DNA of 49,158 bases, taken from the NCBI RefSeq assembly GCF_001591605.1, contig NZ_BCVF01000031.1:1-49158 (forward strand), in the 5' to 3' direction. Position numbers and translations under genes: made by a program. Position 1 is the stretch's first letter. The number at the start of each line of letters is the position of its first letter. Shown here piece by piece: positions 42,755 to 49,158 of the stretch. Under the pieces are notes generated by a model, which was given only the letters and a program-made list of their open reading frames with translations, was not told where the DNA came from and made no database searches. The DNA comes from Bacillus badius NBRC 15713 (GTDB lineage: Bacteria > Bacillota > Bacilli > Bacillales > Domibacillaceae).

Positions 42755-42790
42755 GCACAGAAATAATTTTTCTACATAATTGTTTCTACT

Positions 42791-42820
42791 GCAGCAACGA
42801 AGCCTCGTTGCTGCTTTTTT
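42791..42820 (+). terminator. Riboswitch-controlled terminator before dapA
   Basis: GCAGCAACGA (42791-42800), agcc, TCGTTGCTGC (42805-42814), TTTTTT. A perfect 10-bp stem between aptamer and gene, so it is the expression platform. Confidence 0.93.
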
Positions 42821-42884
42821 GCGTGAATACTGAATCGCCCTTCTCCCTCTATTGAATAAAAAAAATAAAGGACGTGGAGAAGCA

Positions 42885-43778
42885 ATGAACTTTGGACAAA
42901 TTTTAACTGCAATGGTGACCCCATTTACTCAAAATGGAGAGATTGACTTTCATGCCGCCCAAAATTTAATCAATCATTTAATTGACAATGGAACAGACGG
43001 TTTAGTGGTAGCCGGAACAACCGGTGAATCCCCTACGCTAACGACAGAAGAAAAAGCTGAGTTATTCCAATTTGTGGTTGAGGTTGTAAACGGGAGAGTA
43101 CCCGTCATTGCGGGTACCGGCTCCAATAATACGAGAGCCTCTATTCACTTAACGAACCTTGCAGAAAGAGCAGGCGTCGATGGAATTATGCTTGTTGTTC
43201 CCTACTATAACAAGCCATCTCAAGAAGGACTATATCAACATTTTAAGGCGGTTGCAGAATCCACGCCATTACCGGTTATGCTATACAACATACCAGGACG
43301 AAGCGTTGCCAATATGTCTGTTGAGACGGTCGTTCGCCTGTCAAGCATTCCAAATATCGTCTCCATTAAAGATGCCAGCGGCAATTTAGAGGCCATGACC
43401 GAAATTATCAGCCAAACACCTGAAGATTTTTCTTTGTACAGCGGCGATGATGGCTTGACCTTGCCAGTATTATCAATTGGCGGCACTGGAGTCGTCTCAG
43501 TTGCTTCACATATTATTGGGAATGAAATGCAGATGATGATTGAAAACTTTAAGAATGGGAAGCTCCAAGAGGCTGCTCTGGCCCACCGCAGCCTCCTTCC
43601 TATCATCAAAGCGGTATTTTCTGCACCAAGTCCATCACCTGTAAAAGCAGCATTAAATTTAAACGGAGTCCCTGTCGGCGGTGTTCGCTTGCCGATGATT
43701 CCTCTAAATGACCAAGAACAACAGGCCCTGCAGCAAACACTGCAATTGCTGAATACAGAAGAAAAGGTTTTTTCTTAA
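42885..43778 (+). CDS. dapA: 4-hydroxy-tetrahydrodipicolinate synthase
   Basis: The 297-residue enzyme condenses pyruvate with aspartate semialdehyde in the first dedicated step of lysine and diaminopimelate synthesis. Active-site residues are in place: Thr45-Thr46 in AGTTGESPTL, Tyr108 in VPYYNKP, Tyr134 and Arg139 in LYNIPGRS, and Schiff-base Lys162 in SIKDASG. ATG at 42885 after GTGGAGAAG; the upstream TTG at 42852 has no site. It is monocistronic, under a lysine riboswitch, and ends in a terminator. Genomes of this group usually carry another dapA in the dap/asd cluster, so this may be a lysine-regulated second copy (inference). Confidence 0.96.
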   Translation: MNFGQILTAMVTPFTQNGEIDFHAAQNLINHLIDNGTDGLVVAGTTGESPTLTTEEKAELFQFVVEVVNGRVPVIAGTGSNNTRASIHLTNLAERAGVDGIMLVVPYYNKPSQEGLYQHFKAVAESTPLPVMLYNIPGRSVANMSVETVVRLSSIPNIVSIKDASGNLEAMTEIISQTPEDFSLYSGDDGLTLPVLSIGGTGVVSVASHIIGNEMQMMIENFKNGKLQEAALAHRSLLPIIKAVFSAPSPSPVKAALNLNGVPVGGVRLPMIPLNDQEQQALQQTLQLLNTEEKVFS

Positions 43779-43853
43779 AAAGCTTTTCTGATGATTTGTT
43801 CATGAGCCGAGCCTTGGACTGACTTGGTCAAAGGAAACCTGTTTATGGAAAAA

Positions 43854-43902
43854 GGAGCTGACCCCTATGCCTTCCGCATAAAAGTCAGCTCCCTTCTTAT
43901 TT
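43854..43902 (+). terminator. Terminator of dapA
   Basis: GGAGCTGAC (43854-43862) and GTCAGCTCC (43884-43892) with an inner TATGC/GCATA stem, followed by CTTCTTATTT. Confidence 0.85.
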
Positions 43903-43980
43903 CACACCAACACCGGCCTTTGTCCGCCGCCTCTTGAGCATAGTATGGATGAAACTCCCTCCTCGTGCAGTAACAAGCAT

Positions 43981-44020
43981 AAAAAGAACACAAACGAGGG
44001 ACATCTCATTTGTGTTTTCT
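43981..44020 (-). terminator. Terminator of the unknown helical-protein gene
   Basis: AGAACACAAACGAG (43985-43998) pairs with CTCATTTGTGTTTTCT (44005-44020) with one G-T wobble; the minus strand continues TTTTTATG. The stretch 43903-44114 contains nothing else. Confidence 0.8.
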
Positions 44021-44114
44021 TTCCACTAACTGCTTCAAGCATAGTTTGGGTTCCTATCCACCAAACGGCTGCCCTCGAAAATATCTGTCAAACTAATACC
44101 TTCTGTTTTCTCCT

Positions 44115-44810
44115 CTACCTCTGCAAATCCGGATAGAGCTTGATCATTGCATCTGAAATCATATCAGCCATTTCCCTGGCTTGTTTTTCGATTTCATCAT
44201 ATACAGCAATATCCTTCTGATAGTCCTTATTGATCATATACAGAGCTTCTTGCTTCGTTAAGTTTAAATGTTGATAGAACATTTCCCTCACTTTTTCTTT
44301 TGGCAGAAATTTGTTCACACTATTAAGGAAAAGGGCAATCTGATCTGCATTGGCATACCATTTTCGTTCGGCTGCCTCAGCTGCCTGTGTGTTGCCGGCT
44401 AAAGCTGCCTTGACAAGATCTGCTGCCACCAGAAGATGCTCCTTAATTAAGGCTGCGTATGTCTTAGCGGCAGGCTCTCCATAAATAGGCCGGAACATTT
44501 CACCCATGTCACCAGCATTTTTCAAAAGACGAGCGATCACAAAGTTAACATCCGGAAGATTAAATGTCAGGCTGATGATGGCCATTCTCGTCCAAGCAAC
44601 ATGCTCCTCCCAAAGGCTCCGCTCATTTCTCATCAATTCAACTTCTCTTTGCGTCACACATTCCTTTCGCCGGCTATTTTGATTAAGGACTAATGGCGAG
44701 CGGCCCGTTTGCCGGCCCGGATAAGCATGTTCTGGAGCGATATAAAAGTAACTGGGAACCGTGTAAGCTGGCATCATATAAACAGATTCTCTATTTAAAA
44801 AATAGTGCAT
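44115..44810 (-). CDS. Conserved all-helical protein of unknown function
   Basis: A 231-residue protein. The first about 65 residues are Tyr- and Pro-rich (MMPAYTVPSYFYIAPEHAYP); the rest is a helical domain with RNERSLWEEHVAWTRMAIIS, NAGDMGEMFRPIYGE, EHLLVAADLVKAA, ERKWYANADQIALFLNS and a C-terminal DEIEKQAREMADMISDAMI. Bacillus homologues carry various transferred labels such as acetylglutamate kinase, which the sequence does not support. ATG at 44810 after GGGAGGGAGAAGG. The hydrophobic face repeats suggest a four-helix bundle, perhaps a spore or stress protein. Confidence 0.7.
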   Translation of the reverse strand: MHYFLNRESVYMMPAYTVPSYFYIAPEHAYPGRQTGRSPLVLNQNSRRKECVTQREVELMRNERSLWEEHVAWTRMAIISLTFNLPDVNFVIARLLKNAGDMGEMFRPIYGEPAAKTYAALIKEHLLVAADLVKAALAGNTQAAEAAERKWYANADQIALFLNSVNKFLPKEKVREMFYQHLNLTKQEALYMINKDYQKDIAVYDEIEKQAREMADMISDAMIKLYPDLQR

Positions 44811-45026
44811 GCCCTTCTCCCTCCCTGTATTTACGAAAAAGCCCAGCTTTATCAATACTAGTGTATTCATTTTTAAAAGCCGCGTGCTTGCCTCTAGTTG
44901 AGGGAGTGTAAACCATTTATCACTTAACAGCCTTATTTACTGCCTGAAATCCAAAGCACAGCTTTCTTGAAGTTGCCCCTTGCGTCTGAATAACATAGCC
45001 GGCGCGCATCCATCGCTGCTCCATCT

Positions 45027-46385
45027 TTATATTCCTTCTTTTTTCTCCTTTTTTCTTCTGTTTCCGTACAAAATAAACAAGAGAATAAACCATAAAGGAG
45101 TGAGCAATAAGGACGGGCGCGTCTCTTCAGAAACCAGCATAATCACAAGAACCGCAGCAAAGAGCGTCAAAACAGCATAATTAACAAACGGCGTGAATGG
45201 TGCTTTGAATGTTGACTTTGCCTGTAATTGCGGACGGGTTTTCTTATATTTTAAATGGCAAATAAGAATAATGCTCCACACCCAAATAAAGCAAAGAGCG
45301 CTAATAGTCGTCACGATTCCAAAGGCTTGTTCGGGTATAAGTTTACTCAAGAGAGCCCCCGCTGATATGACAAGCGTCGATACGAACAACGCGTTGCGCG
45401 GTACGTGATTTTTGTTCAGCTTTGCAAAACCGGCTGGCCCCTGATCGCTGTTGCTTAAATTATATAAAATCCGGCTAGTTGAAAACATGCCGCTGTTACA
45501 AGCGGAAGCGGCTGAAGTTAATACAACAAAATTAATAATTCCTGCAGCAATCGGAATTCCGATTAAACTAAATGTTTTCACAAACGGACTTTCTGCTGCA
45601 TTTAGTTCTGTCCATGGGTTGATGCACAAAAGAACAATTAAGGCACCAACGTAGAAAAATAAAATTCTTAAAGGAATTTTATTAATGGCTGATGGGATGT
45701 TTTTTTCCGGGTTAGACGTTTCTGCTGCCGACACACCTACCAGTTCCACGCCGACGTAAGCAAATACAACCATTTGAAAGGAAAGCAAGAAGCCTGAAAT
45801 CCCATTTGGAAACAACCCTCCATGCTCCCAAAGATTCTGAATCGTAACCGCTCCCGAATCTGTCTTGAATCCCGCCATCAGCAAAATGACTCCAATGGCA
45901 ATTAACGCAAGAATAGTAATAACCTTTATTAAAGCAAACCAAAACTCTAATTCCCCAAACAACTTGACCGTCAACAGGTTAAGCCCTAATAAAATGAGCA
46001 AGCAAATCACGGCAGGAATCCATTGCGGGATATGGAACCAATATTGTACATATACACCAACGGCAATCACGTCAGCCATAGCGGTCATAATCCAACAAAA
46101 CCAATAGGTCCACCCTGTTACAAATGATGCCCATGGTCCAAGGTAATCCTCGGCAATGTCTGTTAAGGATTGATAGCCTGCATTCGATAGCAGGAGTTCC
46201 CCTAGTGCCCTCATAACAAAGAAAAGAGCCATACCCATAATTAAATAAGCAAAGATGATAGAGGGACCAGCCATTTGTATCGCTTTGCCGGATCCTAAAA
46301 ATAATCCTGTACCGATAGTGCCGCCAATGGCAATGAGTTGAACATGCCGATTGGATAGATCCCTCTTTAATTCTTGTTGTGCCAC
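45027..46385 (-). CDS. cycA: Amino-acid permease, probable glycine/D-alanine/D-serine transporter (CycA type)
   Basis: A 452-residue APC-superfamily symporter of the AAT family with 12 helices. The signatures are at the start (LIAIGGTIGTGLFLGSGKAI, helix 1 with the unwound GTIGTGLF) and FVFAYVGVELVGVSAAE in helix 6 (FQMVVFAYVGVELVGVSAAE). The true start is the GTG at 46385, preceded by AAGGAGGAG; the long upstream extension overlaps the riboswitch terminator and is not coding. A glycine riboswitch in the leader makes glycine, alanine or D-serine the natural substrate. The symbol is by similarity plus riboswitch context. Confidence 0.85.
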   Translation of the reverse strand: MAQQELKRDLSNRHVQLIAIGGTIGTGLFLGSGKAIQMAGPSIIFAYLIMGMALFFVMRALGELLLSNAGYQSLTDIAEDYLGPWASFVTGWTYWFCWIMTAMADVIAVGVYVQYWFHIPQWIPAVICLLILLGLNLLTVKLFGELEFWFALIKVITILALIAIGVILLMAGFKTDSGAVTIQNLWEHGGLFPNGISGFLLSFQMVVFAYVGVELVGVSAAETSNPEKNIPSAINKIPLRILFFYVGALIVLLCINPWTELNAAESPFVKTFSLIGIPIAAGIINFVVLTSAASACNSGMFSTSRILYNLSNSDQGPAGFAKLNKNHVPRNALFVSTLVISAGALLSKLIPEQAFGIVTTISALCFIWVWSIILICHLKYKKTRPQLQAKSTFKAPFTPFVNYAVLTLFAAVLVIMLVSEETRPSLLLTPLWFILLFILYGNRRKKEKKEGI

Positions 46386-46452
46386 CTGTAACTCCTCCTT
46401 GAAGTCTGCGAACTTATGAATGTGAAATAATGAGCAATAAATCAAGACCCAT

Positions 46453-46482
46453 AAAAAAAGAGATTGGAGGACATCCAATCTC
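46453..46482 (-). terminator. Riboswitch-controlled terminator before the permease
   Basis: On the minus strand GAGATTGGA, a 5-base loop, TCCAATCTC and seven T. It lies between aptamer and gene. Its 3' arm can instead pair with 46558-46547 next to the aptamer. Confidence 0.92.
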
Positions 46483-46555
46483 ATGGTCATAAGTATAACA
46501 AATAATATTTGCCATACTAACTATTGTCAGTACAACAAATAAATATTCCAATACT

Positions 46556-46622
46556 CTTCTGTCCTTTTGCCTGAGATTGTGAACCCTTCGGCGCCGCGGA
46601 ATTCCCGCGGTCTCTCCAGAAG
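46556..46622 (-). ncRNA. Glycine riboswitch, single aptamer
   Basis: On the minus strand the aptamer core is visible: CTTCT (P1, 46622-46618), GGAGAGACC, a variable P3 hairpin CCGCGGGAATTCCGCGG, CGCCGAAGGGTTC, CTCAGGCAAAAGGAC, and AGAAG (P1, 46560-46556). No second aptamer follows, so this is a singlet, unlike the tandem gcv riboswitch. The promoter is at 46746-46718 and the terminator at 46482-46453. Confidence 0.93.
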
Positions 46623-46717
46623 CTGCTCCTGCTATAGTGTGATCCATAGCAATTATAGCTCGCTGTATATTAAATTTTTTGATACCTATAATTATTTTTG
46701 AATAATTTTTAATTTTA

Positions 46718-46746
46718 ATAGTACTAGCAGTTAAAGGTTTTGTCAA
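46718..46746 (-). promoter_or_regulatory. Promoter of the glycine-riboswitch transcript
   Basis: On the minus strand TTGACA (46746-46741), 17 bases, TACTAT (46723-46718). About 95 bases before the aptamer P1; the A+T-rich spacer may hold the 5' extra stem used by singlet glycine riboswitches. Confidence 0.85.
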
Positions 46747-46843
46747 TAACTAAAAGACGGTCTATTGATTGAATCTCCTGCAAATAAAATAGGAACTGCC
46801 CAAATAATCATACAGGCCTTTTTAAATCATTCATTTTAGGTCC

Positions 46844-46878
46844 ATTGTCATTAACTGTCGAATGATAAATATAGAATT
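46844..46878 (+). repeat. 35-bp element, copy 2 (TGTCGAA box) upstream of the excalibur gene
   Basis: Matches 40293-40327 at 32 of 35 positions, including TTGTCA, TGTCGAA and TAAATATA. It lies about 140 bases before the GTG at 47018. Probably a promoter with a Spo0A-like box. Confidence 0.6.
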
Positions 46879-47017
46879 TTGAATTTCTATATTAGATAAT
46901 ATAGGAAAATACCTATATCTTTTTACATATGCCAATATGGTTTCACCGGTATTTTTACCCGAATCTTTTTTCATTGTTTATAAGGCTAAAAAAATCACTT
47001 AAAGGAGCTGATTGATT

Positions 47018-47281
47018 GTGAAACGTATTACTGCAGTTGTGCTATCCTCATCTTTACTGTTAGGAGTTTCAGCTGTCTCCCCTTCGTCCGCTGATGCAGC
47101 TGCAAAGGCTTATAAAAACTGTACGGAGCTAAACAAGACTTATAAAGGCGGCGTAGCAAAAGACGCTAAAGTACAAAATAAAGGCGGCAAAACTAAATTT
47201 GCTCCAACTGTCTCAGCAGAGCTTTACAAAGCCAATTCGAAGCTTGATAGAGACAAAGACGGCATTGCTTGCGAGAAATAA
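47018..47281 (+). CDS. Secreted excalibur calcium-binding domain protein
   Basis: 87 residues: a signal peptide (KR, hydrophobic core AVVLSSSLLLGVSAV, cleavage near SADA-AAKA) and one excalibur domain with Cys35 in YKNCTEL, and Cys85 in the DRDKDGIACE motif, which resembles a calcium-binding DxDxDG loop closed by a disulfide. Excalibur domains occur in exported nucleases and surface proteins; here the domain stands alone. GTG at 47018, 10 bases after AAAGGAG; a TTG at 47012 is too close to the site. Terminated at 47299. Confidence 0.88.
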   Translation: MKRITAVVLSSSLLLGVSAVSPSSADAAAKAYKNCTELNKTYKGGVAKDAKVQNKGGKTKFAPTVSAELYKANSKLDRDKDGIACEK

Positions 47282-47298
47282 ACAGGCTTCCCATTTAT

Positions 47299-47337
47299 CC
47301 ATTTAAAAAGGGATAATTTTTGTCCCTTTTTAAATGG
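47299..47337. terminator. Bidirectional terminator after the excalibur gene
   Basis: A perfect 15-bp stem CCATTTAAAAAGGGA/TCCCTTTTTAAATGG with a 9-base loop. The T-run is within the stem, as in bidirectional terminators; it also serves the convergent EamA gene. Confidence 0.85.
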
Positions 47338-47431
47338 TCGTTTCTCTAGTTTACATATTTGCATCTAGAGTAGAAATGCAAATTATGAATGCAGCCCGCT
47401 AGCAGTTTCGTTAAAAATATATTCCCAAAAG

Positions 47432-48349
47432 CTATTTTGCCTCCACTGCGGCTATACTGACAAAAGGTGTTTTCGATTGAAAATGATGGAAAGCAATGCA
47501 GCCTGCAATGACTAGACAGCCGCCTATGCTTTGTATGATGGAAAGTTGTTCTCCCAAAAATAAAAAGGACAAAATCACTGTAAATATTGGATTGAAATTT
47601 AAGAAAACACCCGCTGCTGTAGCACCTAATTTCTGGGTGCAACTATTCCAGAGCACCATACAAATTACGGTAGATACAACACCTGTATATAGAATAGACA
47701 CAATAAAAGACTGATCTATGCTGGATATAGCAAAATCAAACACATTGAACGGCAGCAGGATCAGCAGCCCGAAAACCCCCGAATACAGAGTAGCCATCAG
47801 CGATGAGGTCTCCTTCATTGCCCATCTGCTGAGAATAGAATACAGGCCCCATACACTGATCGCCCCTATCATCCACAAATCCCCCGCATTAAACTGCAGC
47901 GAAAAGATTAAGCTGATATTTCCGTTAGAAAGGACAAGAAGGACACCAAAAAGCGAAAGAATCATTGAGGAAACTTGAAGTGCATTCATTCTTTCTTTCA
48001 GAAAAATAAAGGAACAAACAGCAATCGCAATCGGAATTAATGTAGAAATTAAAGCAACGTTATTGGAAGCAGTTCGCTCTAGTGCTAAAAATTGAAAAAT
48101 ATTAAATAGGACCACTCCTGTGATTCCCATCAAAACCAAGGGCAAAATAGCCTTGCGCGGAGGGAGGATTCTTCTTTCTGTTCGCCACACCATCGGTAAA
48201 AGCAAAACAATAGCAATCAACCATCTTAAGCTCGTCAAGGTTAACGGGGAAGCATGAGAAACTAGCGATTTGCTTACTACAAAATTCCCGCCCCATAGAA
48301 AGCTTGTTAAAAGCATTAAAAAAACATAAAAACCTTTTCTATCTTTCAT
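47432..48349 (-). CDS. EamA/DMT-family transporter
   Basis: A 305-residue membrane protein made of two EamA repeats of five helices (MLLTSFLWGGNFVVSK... and WMIGAISVWGLYSILSR...). The conserved WGGNF and the terminal GCLVIAGCIAF helix are present. Such carriers often export amino acids or metabolites. ATG preceded by AAAGGAG at 11 bases. It is divergent from an Lrp/AsnC regulator, the usual controller of amino-acid exporters, which supports that role. Confidence 0.9.
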   Translation of the reverse strand: MKDRKGFYVFLMLLTSFLWGGNFVVSKSLVSHASPLTLTSLRWLIAIVLLLPMVWRTERRILPPRKAILPLVLMGITGVVLFNIFQFLALERTASNNVALISTLIPIAIAVCSFIFLKERMNALQVSSMILSLFGVLLVLSNGNISLIFSLQFNAGDLWMIGAISVWGLYSILSRWAMKETSSLMATLYSGVFGLLILLPFNVFDFAISSIDQSFIVSILYTGVVSTVICMVLWNSCTQKLGATAAGVFLNFNPIFTVILSFLFLGEQLSIIQSIGGCLVIAGCIAFHHFQSKTPFVSIAAVEAK

Positions 48350-48361
48350 GTCTCATAGAAC

Positions 48362-48560
48362 TCCTTTGTTAAACACTTTTATGCTAAATACAAGGAATGT
48401 TATAATAATGTTAACATCTTGAATTCATTTACAAAATAAAAAAACTATTGATACAAATAATTTAAAATAATATAAGGCCATGAACTATCTTTTCAAAATA
48501 ATGTTCATTTCAAATGAAAAATAAGGACATTTTTTTGAATAAACAAAAGGAGCCGATGAC
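48362..48560. promoter_or_regulatory. Divergent promoter region of EamA and Lrp genes
   Basis: TTGATA (48448-48453), 17 bases, TATAAG (48471-48476) is a good plus-strand promoter for the Lrp gene. The rest is A+T-rich, as in Lrp-bound regions. The minus-strand EamA promoter is not clear. Confidence 0.6.
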
Positions 48561-49067
48561 ATGCCATTTTACGAGCAAAAAGCTTTAGATGATATTGACC
48601 TTCAGCTATTAGATATCCTTCAAAGAAACGCCAGTTTAAGCAATGCTGAAATAGCCAGGCGCATTCTTCTCTCACCGCCAGCCACGCATATGCGAATCAA
48701 GCGGCTGGAGAATGAAGGGTTTATCGATGCACAGGTTGCAATATTAAATCAAGAAAAGCTGAATTTTGATTTGCTTTGCTACATCTTAATCAGTACGAAT
48801 CTGCATCAGGAAAAGCAATTAGAGGACTTAGAACATGCCTTAAAATCCATGCCGGAAATACTGGAATGCCATTGCTTGACAGGGGAACATGACTATCTTT
48901 TAAAAGCGGCTATCAGAGATAGAAAGGAATTAGACGTTTTCATCAGAAAGTTAAATAAGCTGGGGATATCTAGAATCCAAACAAATTTATCCTTAAGGGA
49001 AATCAAGTATTCTACTGTTTTGCCTATCCTGCCAGCTCCGGGAACAACTAAAAAAGAAGGTGAATAG
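48561..49067 (+). CDS. Lrp/AsnC-family transcriptional regulator
   Basis: 168 residues: an N-terminal winged helix (DDIDLQLLDILQRNASLSNAEIARRILLSPPATHMRIKRLE, core NAEIARRILLSPPATHMRIK) and a C-terminal RAM ligand domain (ILECHCLTGEHDYLLKAAI). It binds an amino acid and works as an octamer on DNA (family knowledge). ATG after AAAGGAG. The divergent EamA transporter is the likely target. Confidence 0.94.
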   Translation: MPFYEQKALDDIDLQLLDILQRNASLSNAEIARRILLSPPATHMRIKRLENEGFIDAQVAILNQEKLNFDLLCYILISTNLHQEKQLEDLEHALKSMPEILECHCLTGEHDYLLKAAIRDRKELDVFIRKLNKLGISRIQTNLSLREIKYSTVLPILPAPGTTKKEGE

Positions 49068-49078
49068 TTCACCTTCCG

Positions 49079-49130
49079 GCCTGTAGACAAACTCAATGAA
49101 AATTGAATTGTATCTACAGGCTTTTTAATT
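49079..49130 (+). terminator. Terminator of the Lrp gene
   Basis: GCCTGTAGA (49079-49087) and TCTACAGGC (49113-49121) with an inner CAAT/ATTG-type stem, followed by TTTTTAATTTT. Confidence 0.85.
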
Positions 49131-49158
49131 TTCTTGTAGATGGGGCTGTTGCTCTCCA

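Noticed and set aside
42558-42758. 66-codon minus-strand frame
   Set aside because: Exactly antisense to the lysine riboswitch, whose structure explains the sequence.
46414-46746. 110-codon minus-strand frame and the long N-terminal extension of the permease
   Set aside because: Both run through the glycine riboswitch and its terminator; the permease starts at the GTG with its own ribosome site.
1-49158. Insertion sequences, CRISPR arrays, tRNA or rRNA genes
   Set aside because: No transposase domain, no regularly spaced repeats and no tRNA-like cloverleaf or rRNA segment were seen on either strand.

Overview
The window is A+T-rich chromosomal DNA of a Bacillaceae (low-GC Gram-positive, spore-former group) bacterium. 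The pointers are strong Shine-Dalgarno sites of the AAAGGAGG type, frequent TTG and GTG starts, a Bacillus-type lysine riboswitch and glycine riboswitch, a YtrA/YtrB-like ABC locus, PadR, WYL, XRE-DUF2975, DUF4256, DUF421 and DinB proteins, TGTCGAA boxes like those bound by Spo0A, and an intergenic repeat of a kind I remember from Bacillus genomes. I see no rRNA, tRNA, CRISPR array, complete insertion sequence or intact prophage. It reads as an accessory-rich stretch made of many short transcription units separated by clear intrinsic terminators.

Layout. 1-4.2 kb: a possible immunity-type protein, a decayed ABC permease tail, a SMI1/KNR4 (SUKH) protein, a stand-alone RtcB RNA ligase and a DUF4256 protein. 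4.2-13.6 kb: a catabolic block. It has a 2-oxoglutarate/Fe(II) dioxygenase, a GntR/FCD regulator and a divergent FAD amine oxidase. These are followed by a tightly coupled operon of YfcC-type transporter, M20 amidohydrolase and muconate-lactonizing-type epimerase, with a multidomain regulator upstream behind its own terminator. 13.7-17.6 kb: ABC ATPase, large FtsX-type permease and PadR regulator, with palindromes over the promoter. 18-21.8 kb: an alpha/beta hydrolase, then a DapA-like lyase and a cupin facing a LysR regulator. 21.9-25.8 kb: a DJ-1 protein, a WYL regulator and a YtrA-like/ATPase/permease operon with a perfect operator. 26-33.3 kb: small orphan genes (helicase relic, cytidine deaminase, DUF1259, DUF421, DinB, VOC) and a TrkH-type K+ channel protein. 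33.8-38.8 kb: a five-gene operon of ECF sigma factor, membrane anti-sigma factor, permease with a catalytically dead M1-peptidase-like ectodomain, ATPase and second permease. 39-42.4 kb: a membrane-anchored Mrr-type nuclease, a lipoprotein-sized secreted protein, a 740-base gene-poor stretch, DUF817, XRE and DUF2975. 42.5-49.1 kb: lysine riboswitch and dapA, an unknown helical protein, glycine riboswitch and amino-acid permease, an excalibur protein, EamA exporter and Lrp/AsnC regulator.

How the parts work together. Many units carry their own control: regulator next to target (GntR-TauD, YtrA-like, PadR, LysR-cupin, ECF-anti-sigma, XRE-DUF2975, Lrp-EamA) or a riboswitch in the leader (lysine to dapA; glycine to permease). 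The metabolic theme is amino acids and their derivatives: amine oxidase, N-acyl amino acid hydrolase, epimerase, two DapA-family enzymes, glycine/alanine permease, Lrp with an exporter. A second theme is cell-envelope defence: three ABC systems under dedicated regulators, one of them ECF-controlled. The most interesting items are the glycine riboswitch with a readable OFF-type antiterminator design, the ECF/pseudopeptidase-ABC operon, the transporter/M20/epimerase operon with its unusual regulator, and a 35-bp element repeated upstream of a secreted protein and of a region with no obvious gene.
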